This document shows, one piece after another, positions 7,699 through 17,105 of a DNA stretch of 35,019 nucleotides. The position numbers and the translations under genes are program-made. The stretch comes from Bacteroidales bacterium. GTDB taxonomy: Bacteria; Bacteroidota; Bacteroidia; Bacteroidales; Bacteroidaceae. The stretch is taken from NCBI GenBank assembly GCA_012517855.1, contig JAAYUD010000027.1, positions 1-35,019 on the forward strand. Direction: 5' to 3'. Each line of letters starts with the position of its first letter. Within the stretch, counting starts at the first letter, position 1. The notes under the pieces were generated by a model that did no database searches, was not told the DNA's origin, and worked only from the letters and a program-made list of their open reading frames with translations.

Positions 7699-9093
7699 AT
7701 GAACAAACTAATACTTTATGCCGCCACACTGTTTTGCACTCTCAATACATTAACATTGTCAGCCCAACCTATCACAAATCCCCCAATATTAAAAGTAGAT
7801 GGAGGTAGAATCAGTGGAGTATATAGCCCGTCAGAGTCTTCCGTTGCTATTTACAAAGGCATTCCATATGCTGCCCCTCCCATCGGCAATTTGCGATGGA
7901 AACAGCCACAGCCTGTCAAGCCATGGAAAGGAATACGCAAATGCGACAAATTCGGCGCAGCATCATTACAAGCCGACCATGCCCCTATAGGAGCCAATAA
8001 TGGCTTTGGCGTAGACTACATCAAAGAATTCTATCAAGCAGGCAACCCGGTAAGAAGTGAAGATTGCCTTTATTTAAATGTTTACACCACAGCACCAAAA
8101 GTGCAAAAGAACCTGCCCGTTATGGTATGGATACACGGTGGAGCATATCTAGGAGGGTTCGGACACGAAATAGAATTCGATGGTAACAAACTCGCAAAAA
8201 AGGGAATTGTTTTAGTTACCATTAATTATCGATTAGGGATCTTAGGTTTTCTAGCTCATCCTCTACTCTCTGCAGAAAATGGCAAGGGCAGCGGCAATTA
8301 CGGACTATACGATCAACTTGCCGCACTCAAATGGGTGAAGAAAAATATTGTAGCATTCGGCGGTAATCCCAACAATATAACAGTGTTCGGTCAAAGCGCA
8401 GGAGCCGGAAGTGTTCAAGCACTCATTTCTTCTAAAATGGCAAAGCCTTATATCCAACGAGCTATTATCCAAAGTGGAGGGGGACTACAAGGAATCATCT
8501 CAACAACGTCGCTCAAAGAATCGGAAGCTGTGGGAAAAGCGATTTTTAACGAAGCAGGCATCTCTACACTCAAAGAAATGAGAGCCTATCCAGCTGACAA
8601 ATTAATTGAACTATACAACAGCTACATAAGGAAACAAAAAGGTTATCAACTCGTCCTGCGCCCTACAATTGACCGGCAATTAATTACCGACAATTTCGAC
8701 AACATAGCTCGCAGTGGAAATGAATTGAATATACCATATATAATAGGATATACTACCGACGATATTTCTCCCGAAATCATGAAAAAAGCCGCTGATGATT
8801 GGAGCCTACTACTTGAAAGGCAAAAACGACATCCTGCATATATCTATCATTTTGACTACAAACTACCCGGCGACAATGCAGGTGCTTTTCATTCATCCGA
8901 ATTATGGTTTGTCTTTGGATCACTCAAACATTGTTGGCGTCCTTTCCCAATCGAAGCTTATAAATTAAGCAATAAAATGATGAACTATTGGACAACTTTT
9001 GCTCGCACTGGCAATCCGAATGGAAAATCTACGCACGATTGGCGACCTTATACCAAGTCCGATAAGTATGAAGAAATATTCCAAATAAAATAG
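7699..9093 (+). CDS. Exported carboxylesterase type B (para-nitrobenzyl esterase family)
   Basis: A 464-residue alpha/beta-hydrolase with a signal peptide (cleavage near LSAQP, about residue 22). Family landmarks are KGIPYAAPPIGNLRW, SEDCLYLNVYT, the oxyanion-hole loop WIHGGAY, and the nucleophile elbow FGQSAGAGS with Ser233. The catalytic His398 lies in FHSSEL. The acidic member is probably in the YTTDDISPE stretch. At 464 residues it is shorter than the usual 500-550; the lid region after that acidic stretch is reduced. It would hydrolyse carboxylic esters in the periplasm or outside the cell; the substrate is unknown. It appears to be a single-gene unit behind the MITE-like element. Its coding strand is richer in A and C than the mur operon. 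Confidence 0.9.
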   Translation: MNKLILYAATLFCTLNTLTLSAQPITNPPILKVDGGRISGVYSPSESSVAIYKGIPYAAPPIGNLRWKQPQPVKPWKGIRKCDKFGAASLQADHAPIGANNGFGVDYIKEFYQAGNPVRSEDCLYLNVYTTAPKVQKNLPVMVWIHGGAYLGGFGHEIEFDGNKLAKKGIVLVTINYRLGILGFLAHPLLSAENGKGSGNYGLYDQLAALKWVKKNIVAFGGNPNNITVFGQSAGAGSVQALISSKMAKPYIQRAIIQSGGGLQGIISTTSLKESEAVGKAIFNEAGISTLKEMRAYPADKLIELYNSYIRKQKGYQLVLRPTIDRQLITDNFDNIARSGNELNIPYIIGYTTDDISPEIMKKAADDWSLLLERQKRHPAYIYHFDYKLPGDNAGAFHSSELWFVFGSLKHCWRPFPIEAYKLSNKMMNYWTTFARTGNPNGKSTHDWRPYTKSDKYEEIFQIK

Positions 9094-9273
9094 CATTTGA
9101 AATAAATCAAACAAAGTGTTCAAATTACGAACAATTCGGAATTTTAGCGCCGCTTTTAGTTACAATTTAAAACTTATTTGCCGATTAATTTCGTTTTTTT
9201 CATTTTAATACAAGCAGGCCATACTTTATCAAAAAAAACAGGATGAAAAGGTACTAATTTGTCAAAAACTTCC

Positions 9274-9281
9274 TATCTTTG
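9274..9281 (+). promoter_or_regulatory. Bacteroides-type -7 element (TATCTTTG)
   Basis: TATCTTTG matches the Bacteroidetes -7 consensus TAnnTTTG and lies 35 bp before the carboxyltransferase start codon. No convincing TTTG -33 element is found at the usual 19-21 nt distance, so the call rests on the -7 box alone. Confidence 0.5.
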
Positions 9282-9316
9282 AGCAGAATTAGTCATATAA
9301 CGCTTAATTTAGGAAT

Positions 9317-11077
9317 ATGAAAGAAATAAAATTTAGTCTTGTCTACCGCGATATGTGGCAGTCATCGGGTAAATACCAACCACGTAAAGACCAGCTGGAA
9401 CGCATCGCCCCACTAATTGTTGACATGGGATGTTTTGCACGCGTCGAAACGAACGGTGGTGCTTTCGAACAAGTCAATTTGTTGTATGGAGAGAACCCTA
9501 ACCATTCTGTCCGTGCTTTCACTAAACCGTTCCATGATGCAGGTATTCAAACCCACATGCTCGACCGTGGTCTGAACGCCCTTCGTATGTATCCTGTACC
9601 TGCAGATGTTCGTCGTTTGATGTATAAGGTAAAACATGCTCAAGGTGTCGATATCACTCGAATATTCTGTGGTTTGAACGAAACCCGCAACATCATTCCT
9701 TCCATCAAATATGCTTTAGATGGCGGAATGATCCCCCAAGCTACTTTGTGTATTACCTTCTCCCCTATTCATACGGTAGAATACTATACCAAGATAGCCG
9801 ACCAACTCATCGAAGCAGGTGCTCCAGAAATATGCTTAAAGGACATGGCTGGTATCGGTCGTCCTGTAATGTTGGGCCAGTTAGTAAAAGCGATCAAGGA
9901 ACGTCATCCTAAAGTAATTATCCAATACCACGGACATAGCGGTCCGGGACTTTCAATGGCTTCTATGCTTGAAGTCTGCAAGAATGGAGCCGATATTATC
10001 GATACGGCAATGGAACCTTTATCGTGGGGAAAGGTTCATCCGGACATCATCTCTGTTCAAGCTATGCTGAAAGACGCCGGATTCAAGGTGGCTGATATCA
10101 ATATGGATGCTTATATGGCAGCACGTACCATGACTCAGTCTTTTATTGACGAATGGCTTGGCTATTTCATTAATCCGGGCAATAAAATCATGAGTTCACT
10201 GCTTCTGGGATGTGGGCTTCCCGGAGGGATGATGGGCTCTATGATGGCCGACTTAAAAGGCATGATGAATGTCATCAACAACAACCGCAAAAAGAAAGAC
10301 TTAAAGCCATTCTCCGAAGATGCATTATTGGTTCGCCTTTTCAACGAAGTTGCTTATGTTTGGCCACGTGTGGGTTATCCACCATTAGTAACGCCATTCA
10401 GCCAATACGTAAAGAATATAGCTCTCATGAATTTACTATCCGAAAGTATGGACGAACCTCGTTTCACTAGGATGGATGATAATATGTGGGGAATGATTCT
10501 CGGCAAAAGTGGCAAATTACCCGGTCAATTGGCCCCCGAGATCATTGAACTAGCCAAGAAACAAGAACGTGAATTTACCGATGCGGATCCCCAATCGTTC
10601 TATCCCGATAAGTTAGACGAGTTCCGCGAAGAGATGAAGAAAAACAATTGGGATTTCGGTCCTGACAACGAAGAACTCTTCGAACTGGCCATGCATCCCG
10701 AACAATATAGAGACTATAAAAATGGCTCCGCTAAAAAACGTTTCGACCAAGAATTGGCTAATGCCAAAATGGCTGCCCTATCAAAAGGCGTTTCGGCCGA
10801 AGAAATTCTAAAAGTCAAAAGAGCTAAATATACTCCTGTCGTAGCTACCCAACGCGGACAGATATTATGGGAAATCGATGTAGATTCCACTTCTACTGAG
10901 CCGACCGTAGGAAAGAATTATACAGCTGACGATACATTCTGCTATGTGATGACTCCATGGGGCTCCAGTGATTCGATGAAAGCGAACTTCAATGGCAAAA
11001 TTGTTGAAATTTGCGTTAAGCAAGGTGACCGTGTTAACAAAGGTGACATCTTAGCTTATATTGAAGAAGCTAAATAA
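9317..11077 (+). CDS. Biotin-dependent carboxyltransferase (oxaloacetate decarboxylase alpha / pyruvate carboxylase subunit B type)
   Basis: A 586-residue protein with the HMGL-like carboxyltransferase TIM barrel. Metal-binding and active-site features are RDMWQS (in place of the usual RDGHQS), the carbamylated-lysine motif CLKDMAG (Lys175) and the metal histidines in YHGHSGPG (His205, His207). A conserved post-barrel domain follows (GLPGGMMGS, VAYVWPRVGYPPLVTPFSQ). The last 55 or so residues resemble a biotinyl domain (CYVMTPWGS, then FNGKIVEICVKQGDRVNKGD). However, the loop that should carry EAMK reads MTPWG, and the protein ends at EEAK, so no biotin-accepting lysine is apparent. It may use a separate biotin carrier, as the transcarboxylase 5S subunit does. 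Substrate (pyruvate/oxaloacetate) is inferred from the family. A terminator follows directly. Confidence 0.87.
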   Translation: MKEIKFSLVYRDMWQSSGKYQPRKDQLERIAPLIVDMGCFARVETNGGAFEQVNLLYGENPNHSVRAFTKPFHDAGIQTHMLDRGLNALRMYPVPADVRRLMYKVKHAQGVDITRIFCGLNETRNIIPSIKYALDGGMIPQATLCITFSPIHTVEYYTKIADQLIEAGAPEICLKDMAGIGRPVMLGQLVKAIKERHPKVIIQYHGHSGPGLSMASMLEVCKNGADIIDTAMEPLSWGKVHPDIISVQAMLKDAGFKVADINMDAYMAARTMTQSFIDEWLGYFINPGNKIMSSLLLGCGLPGGMMGSMMADLKGMMNVINNNRKKKDLKPFSEDALLVRLFNEVAYVWPRVGYPPLVTPFSQYVKNIALMNLLSESMDEPRFTRMDDNMWGMILGKSGKLPGQLAPEIIELAKKQEREFTDADPQSFYPDKLDEFREEMKKNNWDFGPDNEELFELAMHPEQYRDYKNGSAKKRFDQELANAKMAALSKGVSAEEILKVKRAKYTPVVATQRGQILWEIDVDSTSTEPTVGKNYTADDTFCYVMTPWGSSDSMKANFNGKIVEICVKQGDRVNKGDILAYIEEAK

Positions 11078-11100
11078 AATCGACAGAAAACGACATCATA

Positions 11101-11137
11101 TTTTCCCGTTTTGCAGAAGCAAAACGGGATTTTTTTA
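11101..11137 (+). terminator. Rho-independent terminator after the carboxyltransferase
   Basis: A perfect 10-bp stem, CCCGTTTTGC (11105-11114) with GCAAAACGGG (11119-11128), around an AGAA loop, is followed by a run of seven T. It lies 24 bp after the stop codon. Confidence 0.93.
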
Positions 11138-11175
11138 TTCAACCATCTAATAATATAATATATTTTTCATAATAT

Positions 11176-11206
11176 TTTGTGGATAAACAGATTATTTATA
11201 ACTTTG
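11176..11206 (+). promoter_or_regulatory. Bacteroides sigma-ABfr-type promoter of rimP-nusA-infB
   Basis: TTTG (11176-11179), a 19-nt spacer, and TAACTTTG (11199-11206) match the Bacteroidetes primary promoter consensus TTTG-N19-21-TAnnTTTG. The predicted start is near 11212, giving a 5'-UTR of about 56 nt before rimP. Confidence 0.85.
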
Positions 11207-11222
11207 CATCGAAAAGATGATT

Positions 11223-11250
11223 GGGGAGGGGCGATTAAGGCTCCTTTTTT
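11223..11250 (+). promoter_or_regulatory. Possible leader hairpin with T-run ahead of rimP
   Basis: Within the 5'-UTR, GGGGAG (11223-11228) can pair with CTCCTT (11241-11246, two G-T pairs) around a purine-rich 12-nt loop, and a T-run follows directly. This resembles a weak intrinsic terminator and could attenuate the operon. Attenuating leaders ahead of rimP are known in gammaproteobacteria. Whether this one works is unknown. Confidence 0.35.
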
Positions 11251-11268
11251 TGTTTTAATTATTGATAC

Positions 11269-11736
11269 ATGATAGAAAAAAAAGCTGTCTGCCAAATTGT
11301 TGGCGAGTGGTTGCAAGGAAAAGATTATTTTTTAGTATCGATCGACATTAGCACCGACGATAAAATTATTGTTGAAATAGATCACAAAGATGGTGTATGG
11401 ATTGAAGATTGTGTGGAGCTAAGCCGCTTCATCGAATCGCGTCTGAGCAGAGATAAAGAGGATTATGAGTTGGAAGTCGGTTCGGCGGGTATCGGTCAGC
11501 CATTCAAAGTACTACAGCAATACTACAATCATATAGGCAAAGAAGTAGAAATTCTAACAAAAGAAGGAAAGAAGATTACCGGTCTACTGAAAGATGCCGA
11601 TGAAGAGAAATTTGCAGTAATCGTCGAAGCCAAACAAAAGACAGAGGGTTCTAAACGACCTAAATTAGTAAAAACGGATCTCACGCTCCGTTATGATGAA
11701 ATAAAATATACAAAATACTTAATACGTTTTAAATAA
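11269..11736 (+). CDS. rimP: Ribosome maturation factor RimP
   Basis: A 155-residue protein of normal length for RimP, which helps mature the 30S subunit. Family features are the N-terminal alpha/beta domain (VEIDHKDGVWIEDCVELSRFIE, here in two short pieces DHKDGVWIEDC and VELSRFIE, about residues 39-60), the motif YELEVGSAGI(G)QPF, and the C-terminal Sm-like domain (GKEVEILTKEGKKITGLL, about residues 93-110). It is the first gene of the rimP-nusA-infB operon, and nusA begins 2 nt after its stop. The gene order confirms the identification. Confidence 0.95.
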   Translation: MIEKKAVCQIVGEWLQGKDYFLVSIDISTDDKIIVEIDHKDGVWIEDCVELSRFIESRLSRDKEDYELEVGSAGIGQPFKVLQQYYNHIGKEVEILTKEGKKITGLLKDADEEKFAVIVEAKQKTEGSKRPKLVKTDLTLRYDEIKYTKYLIRFK

Positions 11737-11738
11737 CT

Positions 11739-13004
11739 ATGGCCAAGAAAGAAGAAACGATTAGTTTAATCGATACTTTTTCAGAGTTTAAAGAGCTGAA
11801 ACATATTGACAGGGCTACGTTGGTGAGTGTTCTCGAAGAATCCTTCCGCAGTGTAATAGCAAAGATGTTCGGGACAGATGAGAACTATGACGTAATCGTT
11901 AATCCCGATAAGGGCGATTTCGAAATTCGCCGCAACCTTAAGGTCGTTGCCGACGATAAATTAGAAAATCCAAACTTAGAGATTTGTTTAACTGATGCCC
12001 GCAAAATTGATCCTTCATACGAAGAAGGCGAAGAGGTATCAGACGAAGTGAACTTCGCTTCTTTTGGCCGAAGAGCAATATTGAACCTACGCCAGACACT
12101 GGCATCAAAGATATTGGAACTGGAAAAAGACAGTATCTATAACAAATACATAGACAAAGTAGGCTCTATCATCACTGCCGAAGTTTATCAAATTTGGAAA
12201 AAAGAGATACTGTTGATGGACGACGAAGAGAACGAGCTCTTACTCCCAAAGAATGAACAGATACCAAGCGATTTTTACAGAAAAGGTGAACAGGTACGCG
12301 CTGTTGTAGCTCGTGTAGACAACACGAACAACAATGCCAAAATCATTTTGTCGCGTACTTCACCGGTTTTCCTTCAGCGACTATTCGAACTGGAAGTACC
12401 CGAAATCAACGACGGACTTATTACCATCAAGAAAATAGCCCGTATCCCCGGTGAGCGTGCCAAAATAGCAGTCGAATCGTATGACGACCGTATAGATCCT
12501 GTTGGAGCGTGTGTTGGCGTAAAAGGTAGTCGTATTCACGGTATTGTCCGCGAATTAAGGAATGAAAATATTGATGTCATCAACTATACAAGCAATATTT
12601 CATTGTTCATACAGCGCGCTTTAAGCCCAGCCAAGATCTCTTCTATCAAATTAAACGAAGAAGAGCACAAGGCCGAAGTATATCTAAAGCCCGAAGAAGT
12701 GTCGCTTGCTATAGGTAAAGGGGGCTTGAATATCAAGCTTGCCAGTATGTTGACAGAGTACACCATAGACGTTTTCCGTGAAATAGAAGGCGCTAGTACT
12801 CCTGACGAAGAAGATATTTATTTGGATGAGTTTAGAGACGAAATTGACGGATGGGTCATCGATGCCATTAAGACTATCGGTTGTGACACCGCTAAATCTG
12901 TACTGAATGCACCGCGCGATATGCTGATTGATAAGACTGACTTGGAAGAGGAAACTGTTGACGACGTAATACGCATTCTAAAACAAGAATTCGAGAAAGA
13001 ATAA
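11739..13004 (+). CDS. nusA: Transcription termination/antitermination factor NusA
   Basis: A 421-residue NusA with the N-terminal RNA-polymerase-binding domain (about residues 1-125), the S1 domain (about 130-200), KH1 and KH2 (about 230-345, with KIARIPGERAKIAVES, VGACVGVKGSRI and LAIGKGGLNIKLA), and a short helical tail. It lacks the long acidic repeats of the E. coli protein, as is usual outside proteobacteria. It modulates pausing, termination and antitermination and may feed back on its own operon through leader structures. It lies between rimP (2-nt gap) and infB (33-nt gap). Confidence 0.97.
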   Translation: MAKKEETISLIDTFSEFKELKHIDRATLVSVLEESFRSVIAKMFGTDENYDVIVNPDKGDFEIRRNLKVVADDKLENPNLEICLTDARKIDPSYEEGEEVSDEVNFASFGRRAILNLRQTLASKILELEKDSIYNKYIDKVGSIITAEVYQIWKKEILLMDDEENELLLPKNEQIPSDFYRKGEQVRAVVARVDNTNNNAKIILSRTSPVFLQRLFELEVPEINDGLITIKKIARIPGERAKIAVESYDDRIDPVGACVGVKGSRIHGIVRELRNENIDVINYTSNISLFIQRALSPAKISSIKLNEEEHKAEVYLKPEEVSLAIGKGGLNIKLASMLTEYTIDVFREIEGASTPDEEDIYLDEFRDEIDGWVIDAIKTIGCDTAKSVLNAPRDMLIDKTDLEEETVDDVIRILKQEFEKE

Positions 13005-13037
13005 GTCTTTGGCTTCCATCAATTCTATAATTTAAAT

Positions 13038-16000
13038 ATGACGATTAGATTAAATAAAGTAACAAGAGATTTGAATGTAGGACTCTCTACGGTTGTAGAA
13101 TTTCTACAAAAAAAAGGGTATGACATAGAGTCTAATCCTAACACAAAGATTACGGAAGAAGAGTACGAACTTCTGGTCAAGGAGTTTAGTACCGACAAAA
13201 GCCTTCGAATGGAATCGGATCGTTTCACCCAGCAACGGCAAACGAAAGAACGTAAAAGTTCAGTATCGATCGAAGGCTACCAATTTGAAAAGGATAAAGA
13301 GAAACAAAAAAAGGAAAACGTAATCAAAACTGTTATCCCCAGTGAAGTACGTCCTCATGTCAAGAGCGTAGGAAAAATCGATTTGAACAACTTGTCCAAA
13401 GGCATTGTTTCAAATAATCAACCTGCTCCCCAAGCGGACCCTATTGTCAAAGAAGAGACAAAACCGGCTATTCAAGAGCCTGTTAAGGAACCCGTATTGA
13501 AGGTTGAAAAGAACGACATAAAAGAGAACAATACTCCCGAAACTCCGTCAGAAAAAACAAAGCCGGCACCTACTGTTAAGACACAACAGACAAAACAGCC
13601 AGAGAAGGCAGAAAATCTATCAAAGCCGGTCGAAGGCACAAGCAACAGCGGTGAGTCGACAACGGTCAATTCACAAAATCATATAACCCGCGAAGAGAAA
13701 AAAGAAAAGATGAAAACTGCTGCTGTTCAAGAAGAAAACAAAAACACAAAAGGAGAAGAGAAGCAAGAGCAGGATGCTGTATTTACCATTCACCCCAATA
13801 CAGCAAAGCCGAAATTAAATATTGTCGGCCAGATTGACTTAAATGCTTTAAATCAGTCTACCCGCCCAAAGAAAAAAACAAAAGAAGAAAAGCGTAAAGA
13901 GCGCGAAGAAAAAGAACGCCTCCGCCAAGATCAGAAAAAGCAGATTAAAGAGGCTATCATCAAAGAGATTCGCAAAGATGACCCCAAAAGCCCCAAACCT
14001 GCCCAAGCAGGAGAAAATAATAGTGGTGGTAACGCAAATAAGAAAAAGCGCAACCGCATCAACAATGAAAAGGTAGACATCAATAAGGTTTCTGCTGCAG
14101 GTGGCAATCAGCGCAATGGAAATCAACATAGCAGCGGTAGCAACGACAGAAATGGAGTGAAAAAAGTAGAAGGCAATCGCAGCCAAGATCCACGCAGAAG
14201 TCACGACCGCTTCAAAAGACCAATTCCTAAGGAAGGAGTTAGCGAAGAAGATGTTGCAAAACAAGTTAAGGAAACTTTGGCTCGACTTACAAATAAAGGG
14301 AAAAATAAAACTTCAAAATATCGCAAAGAGAAACGCGAGCTAGCTTCCAACCGCATACAAGAACAAGAGCAGGAAGACAAAAGAGACAGCAAAGTCATCA
14401 AACTTACTGAGTTTGTGACAGCTAATGAGCTGGCTACCATGATGAATATTTCTGTCAATCAGGTCATTAGTACCTGCATGTCTATCGGCATGATGGTTTC
14501 TATCAACCAACGTCTTGATGCAGAGACAATCAACCTCGTTGCCGAGGAATTCGGTTTCAAAACAGAATATGTCAGCGCCGAAGTAGCTCAGGCGATCGTC
14601 GAAGAAGAAGATAAAGAGGAAGACTTACTTCCCCGTGCTCCTATTGTTACTGTCATGGGACATGTCGATCACGGTAAGACATCTTTACTCGACTACATCC
14701 GAAAAGCGAATGTTATCGCCGGTGAAGCAGGTGGTATCACTCAACATATCGGTGCCTACAACGTGAAACTTTCCGACGGACGTCGTATCACTTTCCTCGA
14801 CACCCCAGGTCACGAAGCTTTCACTGCAATGCGTGCCCGAGGAGCTAAAGTAACAGATATCGCTATTATCATTGTAGCGGCCGACGACCATGTGATGCCA
14901 CAGACCAAGGAAGCTATCAACCATGCCATGGCAGCAGGCGTACCAATCGTTTTCGCTATCAATAAGATCGATAAACCGGGAGCCAATCCCGACAAAATAA
15001 AAGAAGAACTTGCCGGAATGAATTACCTACTCGAAGAGTGGGGCGGAAAATATCAATCGCAGGATATTTCGGCGAAAAAAGGTATTGGTGTCAAAGAATT
15101 GATGGAAAAAGTTCTTCTAGAGGCAGACCTTTTGGATTTGAAAGCCAACCCAAACAGGAAAGCAACAGGTTCAATCATTGAATCTTCACTCGACAAAGGC
15201 CGTGGCTATGTTGCAACGGTATTGGTTTCGAACGGTACACTAAAAATTGGTGATGTTGTTTTGGCAGGTACCAGTTTCGGCCGTGTAAAAGCCATGTTCA
15301 ACGAACGCAACAAACGACTCGATACAGCAGGCCCATCAGAACCGGCATTAATCCTTGGATTAAACGGTGCCCCGCAAGCTGGTGACATGTTTCATGTAAT
15401 GGATTCCGATCAGGAAGCCCGGGACCTTGCCAATAAACGCGAGCAACTTCAACGCGAACAGGGACTGCGTACACAAACCCGAGTAACGCTCGACGAATTA
15501 GGACGCCGTATCGCATTGGGCAACTTCAAAGAACTCAATGTCATCATCAAGGGCGACGTAGATGGTTCTATCGAAGCACTCAAAGATTCACTTATCAAAC
15601 TGTCTACCGAACAAATACAAGTCAATGTTATCCACGGAGCTGTAGGACAGATTTCCGAATCGGATGTTACGTTGGCAGCTGCATCGGATGCTATCATCAT
15701 CGGCTTCCAAGTTCGTCCTTCGGCAGCAGCACGTAGGCTTGCCGAACAAGAAGGCGTTGATATTCGTCTTTACTCTGTAATCTACGCGGCTATCGAAGAA
15801 GTAAAAGATGCCATGGAAGGCATGTTGGCTCCACAAGTTAAAGAAGTGGTTACAGCTACCATCGAAGTTCGTCAGGTATTCCATATTACCAAGGTAGGTA
15901 CGGTTGCCGGAGCTATGGTGAAAGAAGGAAAAGTAAAACGTTCCGACAAAGCCCGTGTCGTTCGCGATGGTATTGTTATCTTCAACGGTACCATTAATGC

Positions 16001-16139
16001 CCTGAAGCGTTTTAAAGATGACGTTAAAGAGGTAGGAGCAAACTTTGAATGTGGTATAAGCCTGACAAATTATAGCGATCTCCACACCGGTGATATATTA
16101 GAAACTTACGAAGAAATAGAAGTAAAGCAAACGCTTTAA
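13038..16139 (+). CDS. infB: Translation initiation factor IF-2
   Basis: A 1033-residue IF-2. Residues 1-55 form the IF2_N-like winged domain. About 65-440 is a long low-complexity, charged linker (Lys/Glu/Pro/Asn-rich), typical of Bacteroidetes IF-2. A second IF2_N domain lies at about 455-520. The GTPase domain holds G1 GHVDHGKT (from Gly541), G3 DTPGHEAF (from Asp588) and G4 NKID (from Asn642). EF-Tu-like beta-barrel, IF-2 domain 3 and C-terminal fMet-tRNA-binding domains follow. It brings initiator tRNA to the 30S subunit. A large terminator comes 17 nt after the stop, ending the operon. Confidence 0.98.
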   Translation: MTIRLNKVTRDLNVGLSTVVEFLQKKGYDIESNPNTKITEEEYELLVKEFSTDKSLRMESDRFTQQRQTKERKSSVSIEGYQFEKDKEKQKKENVIKTVIPSEVRPHVKSVGKIDLNNLSKGIVSNNQPAPQADPIVKEETKPAIQEPVKEPVLKVEKNDIKENNTPETPSEKTKPAPTVKTQQTKQPEKAENLSKPVEGTSNSGESTTVNSQNHITREEKKEKMKTAAVQEENKNTKGEEKQEQDAVFTIHPNTAKPKLNIVGQIDLNALNQSTRPKKKTKEEKRKEREEKERLRQDQKKQIKEAIIKEIRKDDPKSPKPAQAGENNSGGNANKKKRNRINNEKVDINKVSAAGGNQRNGNQHSSGSNDRNGVKKVEGNRSQDPRRSHDRFKRPIPKEGVSEEDVAKQVKETLARLTNKGKNKTSKYRKEKRELASNRIQEQEQEDKRDSKVIKLTEFVTANELATMMNISVNQVISTCMSIGMMVSINQRLDAETINLVAEEFGFKTEYVSAEVAQAIVEEEDKEEDLLPRAPIVTVMGHVDHGKTSLLDYIRKANVIAGEAGGITQHIGAYNVKLSDGRRITFLDTPGHEAFTAMRARGAKVTDIAIIIVAADDHVMPQTKEAINHAMAAGVPIVFAINKIDKPGANPDKIKEELAGMNYLLEEWGGKYQSQDISAKKGIGVKELMEKVLLEADLLDLKANPNRKATGSIIESSLDKGRGYVATVLVSNGTLKIGDVVLAGTSFGRVKAMFNERNKRLDTAGPSEPALILGLNGAPQAGDMFHVMDSDQEARDLANKREQLQREQGLRTQTRVTLDELGRRIALGNFKELNVIIKGDVDGSIEALKDSLIKLSTEQIQVNVIHGAVGQISESDVTLAAASDAIIIGFQVRPSAAARRLAEQEGVDIRLYSVIYAAIEEVKDAMEGMLAPQVKEVVTATIEVRQVFHITKVGTVAGAMVKEGKVKRSDKARVVRDGIVIFNGTINALKRFKDDVKEVGANFECGISLTNYSDLHTGDILETYEEIEVKQTL

Positions 16140-16156
16140 ATCAAATTTCCGATAAT

Positions 16157-16211
16157 AAAAAGAGATACGGTTTTTCCTGCTGCAAAGCAAGAAAGACCGT
16201 ATCTCTTTTTT
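16157..16211 (+). terminator. Strong rho-independent terminator of the rimP-nusA-infB operon
   Basis: AAAAAGAGATACGG (16157-16170) pairs perfectly with CCGTATCTCTTTTT (16197-16210), and the pairing extends inward with few mismatches to a TGCAAA loop. The A-run on the left and T-run on the right would let it work on both strands. Confidence 0.93.
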
Positions 16212-16257
16212 AATGATATCATACAGAGAAGCATTCATCTGGCAATTGCATTGCTGT

Positions 16258-16280
16258 CATTGTACTATTACAGTACAATG
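16258..16280. repeat. 9-bp perfect inverted repeat, 5-nt loop
   Basis: CATTGTACT (16258-16266) and AGTACAATG (16272-16280) flank ATTAC. It sits 34 bp before a possible small membrane-protein gene and could be an operator; no T-run follows, so it is not a terminator. Confidence 0.5.
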
Positions 16281-16313
16281 GGATTATTTATGATGCCGTG
16301 AAATGCAGCCAAT

Positions 16314-16520
16314 TTGTTCACCCAAATCACACATACCATTATCACGCTAAACGCCATTTGGATCTTATTTGTACTCTTGAAAGACGTTAGGTTCGAATCA
16401 CTCGGCAAAGGCCTACTCATTGGGATCATTATATTCGTACCTGTCTTTGCAGTCATACAGCATTATTTGCAAATGCATCTGACAGAATGCATGCAGATAC
16501 TTCAGAAAATACAATACTAA
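16314..16520 (+). CDS. Possible small membrane protein (68 aa, TTG start) or gene fragment
   Basis: I do not recognise this gene. The 68-residue translation has two hydrophobic segments (ITLNAIWILFVLL and LLIGIIIFVPVFAVIQHYL) joined by a short charged loop (KDVRFESLGKG), which looks more like a real membrane protein than chance. There is no ATG: a TTG at 16314 is the first usable start, and an in-frame TGA stands at 16299-16301. It may be the surviving 3' part of a longer gene, since it lies in a decayed stretch. Confidence 0.35.
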   Translation: MFTQITHTIITLNAIWILFVLLKDVRFESLGKGLLIGIIIFVPVFAVIQHYLQMHLTECMQILQKIQY

Positions 16521-16535
16521 TTATTTTCATGCGGG

Positions 16536-16619
16536 TGTGTCAAAAGTCACTCTTGAGCCTACCCTTTCTATAGATAGCTGTAGTAAAGGTGAATATAGAA
16601 ATCCCCGACTTTTGACACA
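16536..16619. repeat. MITE-like element: 84 bp with 13-bp perfect terminal inverted repeats
   Basis: TGTGTCAAAAGTC (16536-16548) and GACTTTTGACACA (16607-16619) are exact inverse complements bounding an 84-bp stretch. Both ends are preceded/followed by G-rich/C-rich triplets (GGG and CCC). Ends of this look are common in insertion sequences; no transposase gene is present between them. Confidence 0.5.
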
Positions 16620-16745
16620 TTCCCTTGAAGTCTTTTCATTAAAAACACAGATAGATACCACAGGGGGTATAATTGCTTTTATACCAATCGGCCAATATTA
16701 TAAATGCTCCTCAACATATATTTAATATGAATCAAGTTATTCTTC

Positions 16746-16934
16746 CTAAGATAGATTTTTTCTTTTCTTGGAAAATTTGTTTATGAATATTGGCAATATG
16801 ATAGAAACAAATGATAATATTAAAGATTTAGCGAAAATTATAGCTGTTAACTTTAAGTCGCCGTAAATAAACGAGAATACAGTATGTACTACTGCATAAT
16901 TAACAGCAAAAGATATTAATATTTTTTTATTCAT
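16746..16934 (-). CDS. Possible small membrane protein (62 aa)
   Basis: I do not recognise this gene. The minus-strand frame has an ATG start, a short basic N-terminus (MNKK), two hydrophobic segments (ISFAVNYAVVHTVFSFIY and IIFAKSLILSFVSIILPIFI) and a strongly basic tail (NKFSKKRKNLS). That charge pattern fits a two-helix membrane protein with both ends in the cytoplasm. No clear promoter or ribosome-binding site is visible upstream, and the setting is decayed DNA. It could be a small toxin-like or accessory membrane protein, or chance in AT-rich sequence. Confidence 0.4.
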   Translation of the reverse strand: MNKKILISFAVNYAVVHTVFSFIYGDLKLTAIIFAKSLILSFVSIILPIFINKFSKKRKNLS

Positions 16935-17105
16935 AGCAAGACGTAATTAAATAGTTTATGCTCGATTATTAATTTATTATGTAGATATAACTTCTTTCTG
17001 ATGCAAACGCTATAGACAATTATGCTGCGATAATATTTTTACAATATTAGTGATAATTTGTGATAAATCAAAGTAACAGCTTGCTAAAAAACGGCTACTT
17101 AATAC

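Noticed and set aside
15588..16085. 165-codon open frame on the minus strand inside infB
   Set aside because: It is fully antisense to a well-identified IF-2 domain and its translation resembles no protein; it is a by-product of codon bias.
16537..16725. 62-codon plus-strand open frame over the MITE-like element
   Set aside because: It starts in the terminal repeat and has no protein-like features.
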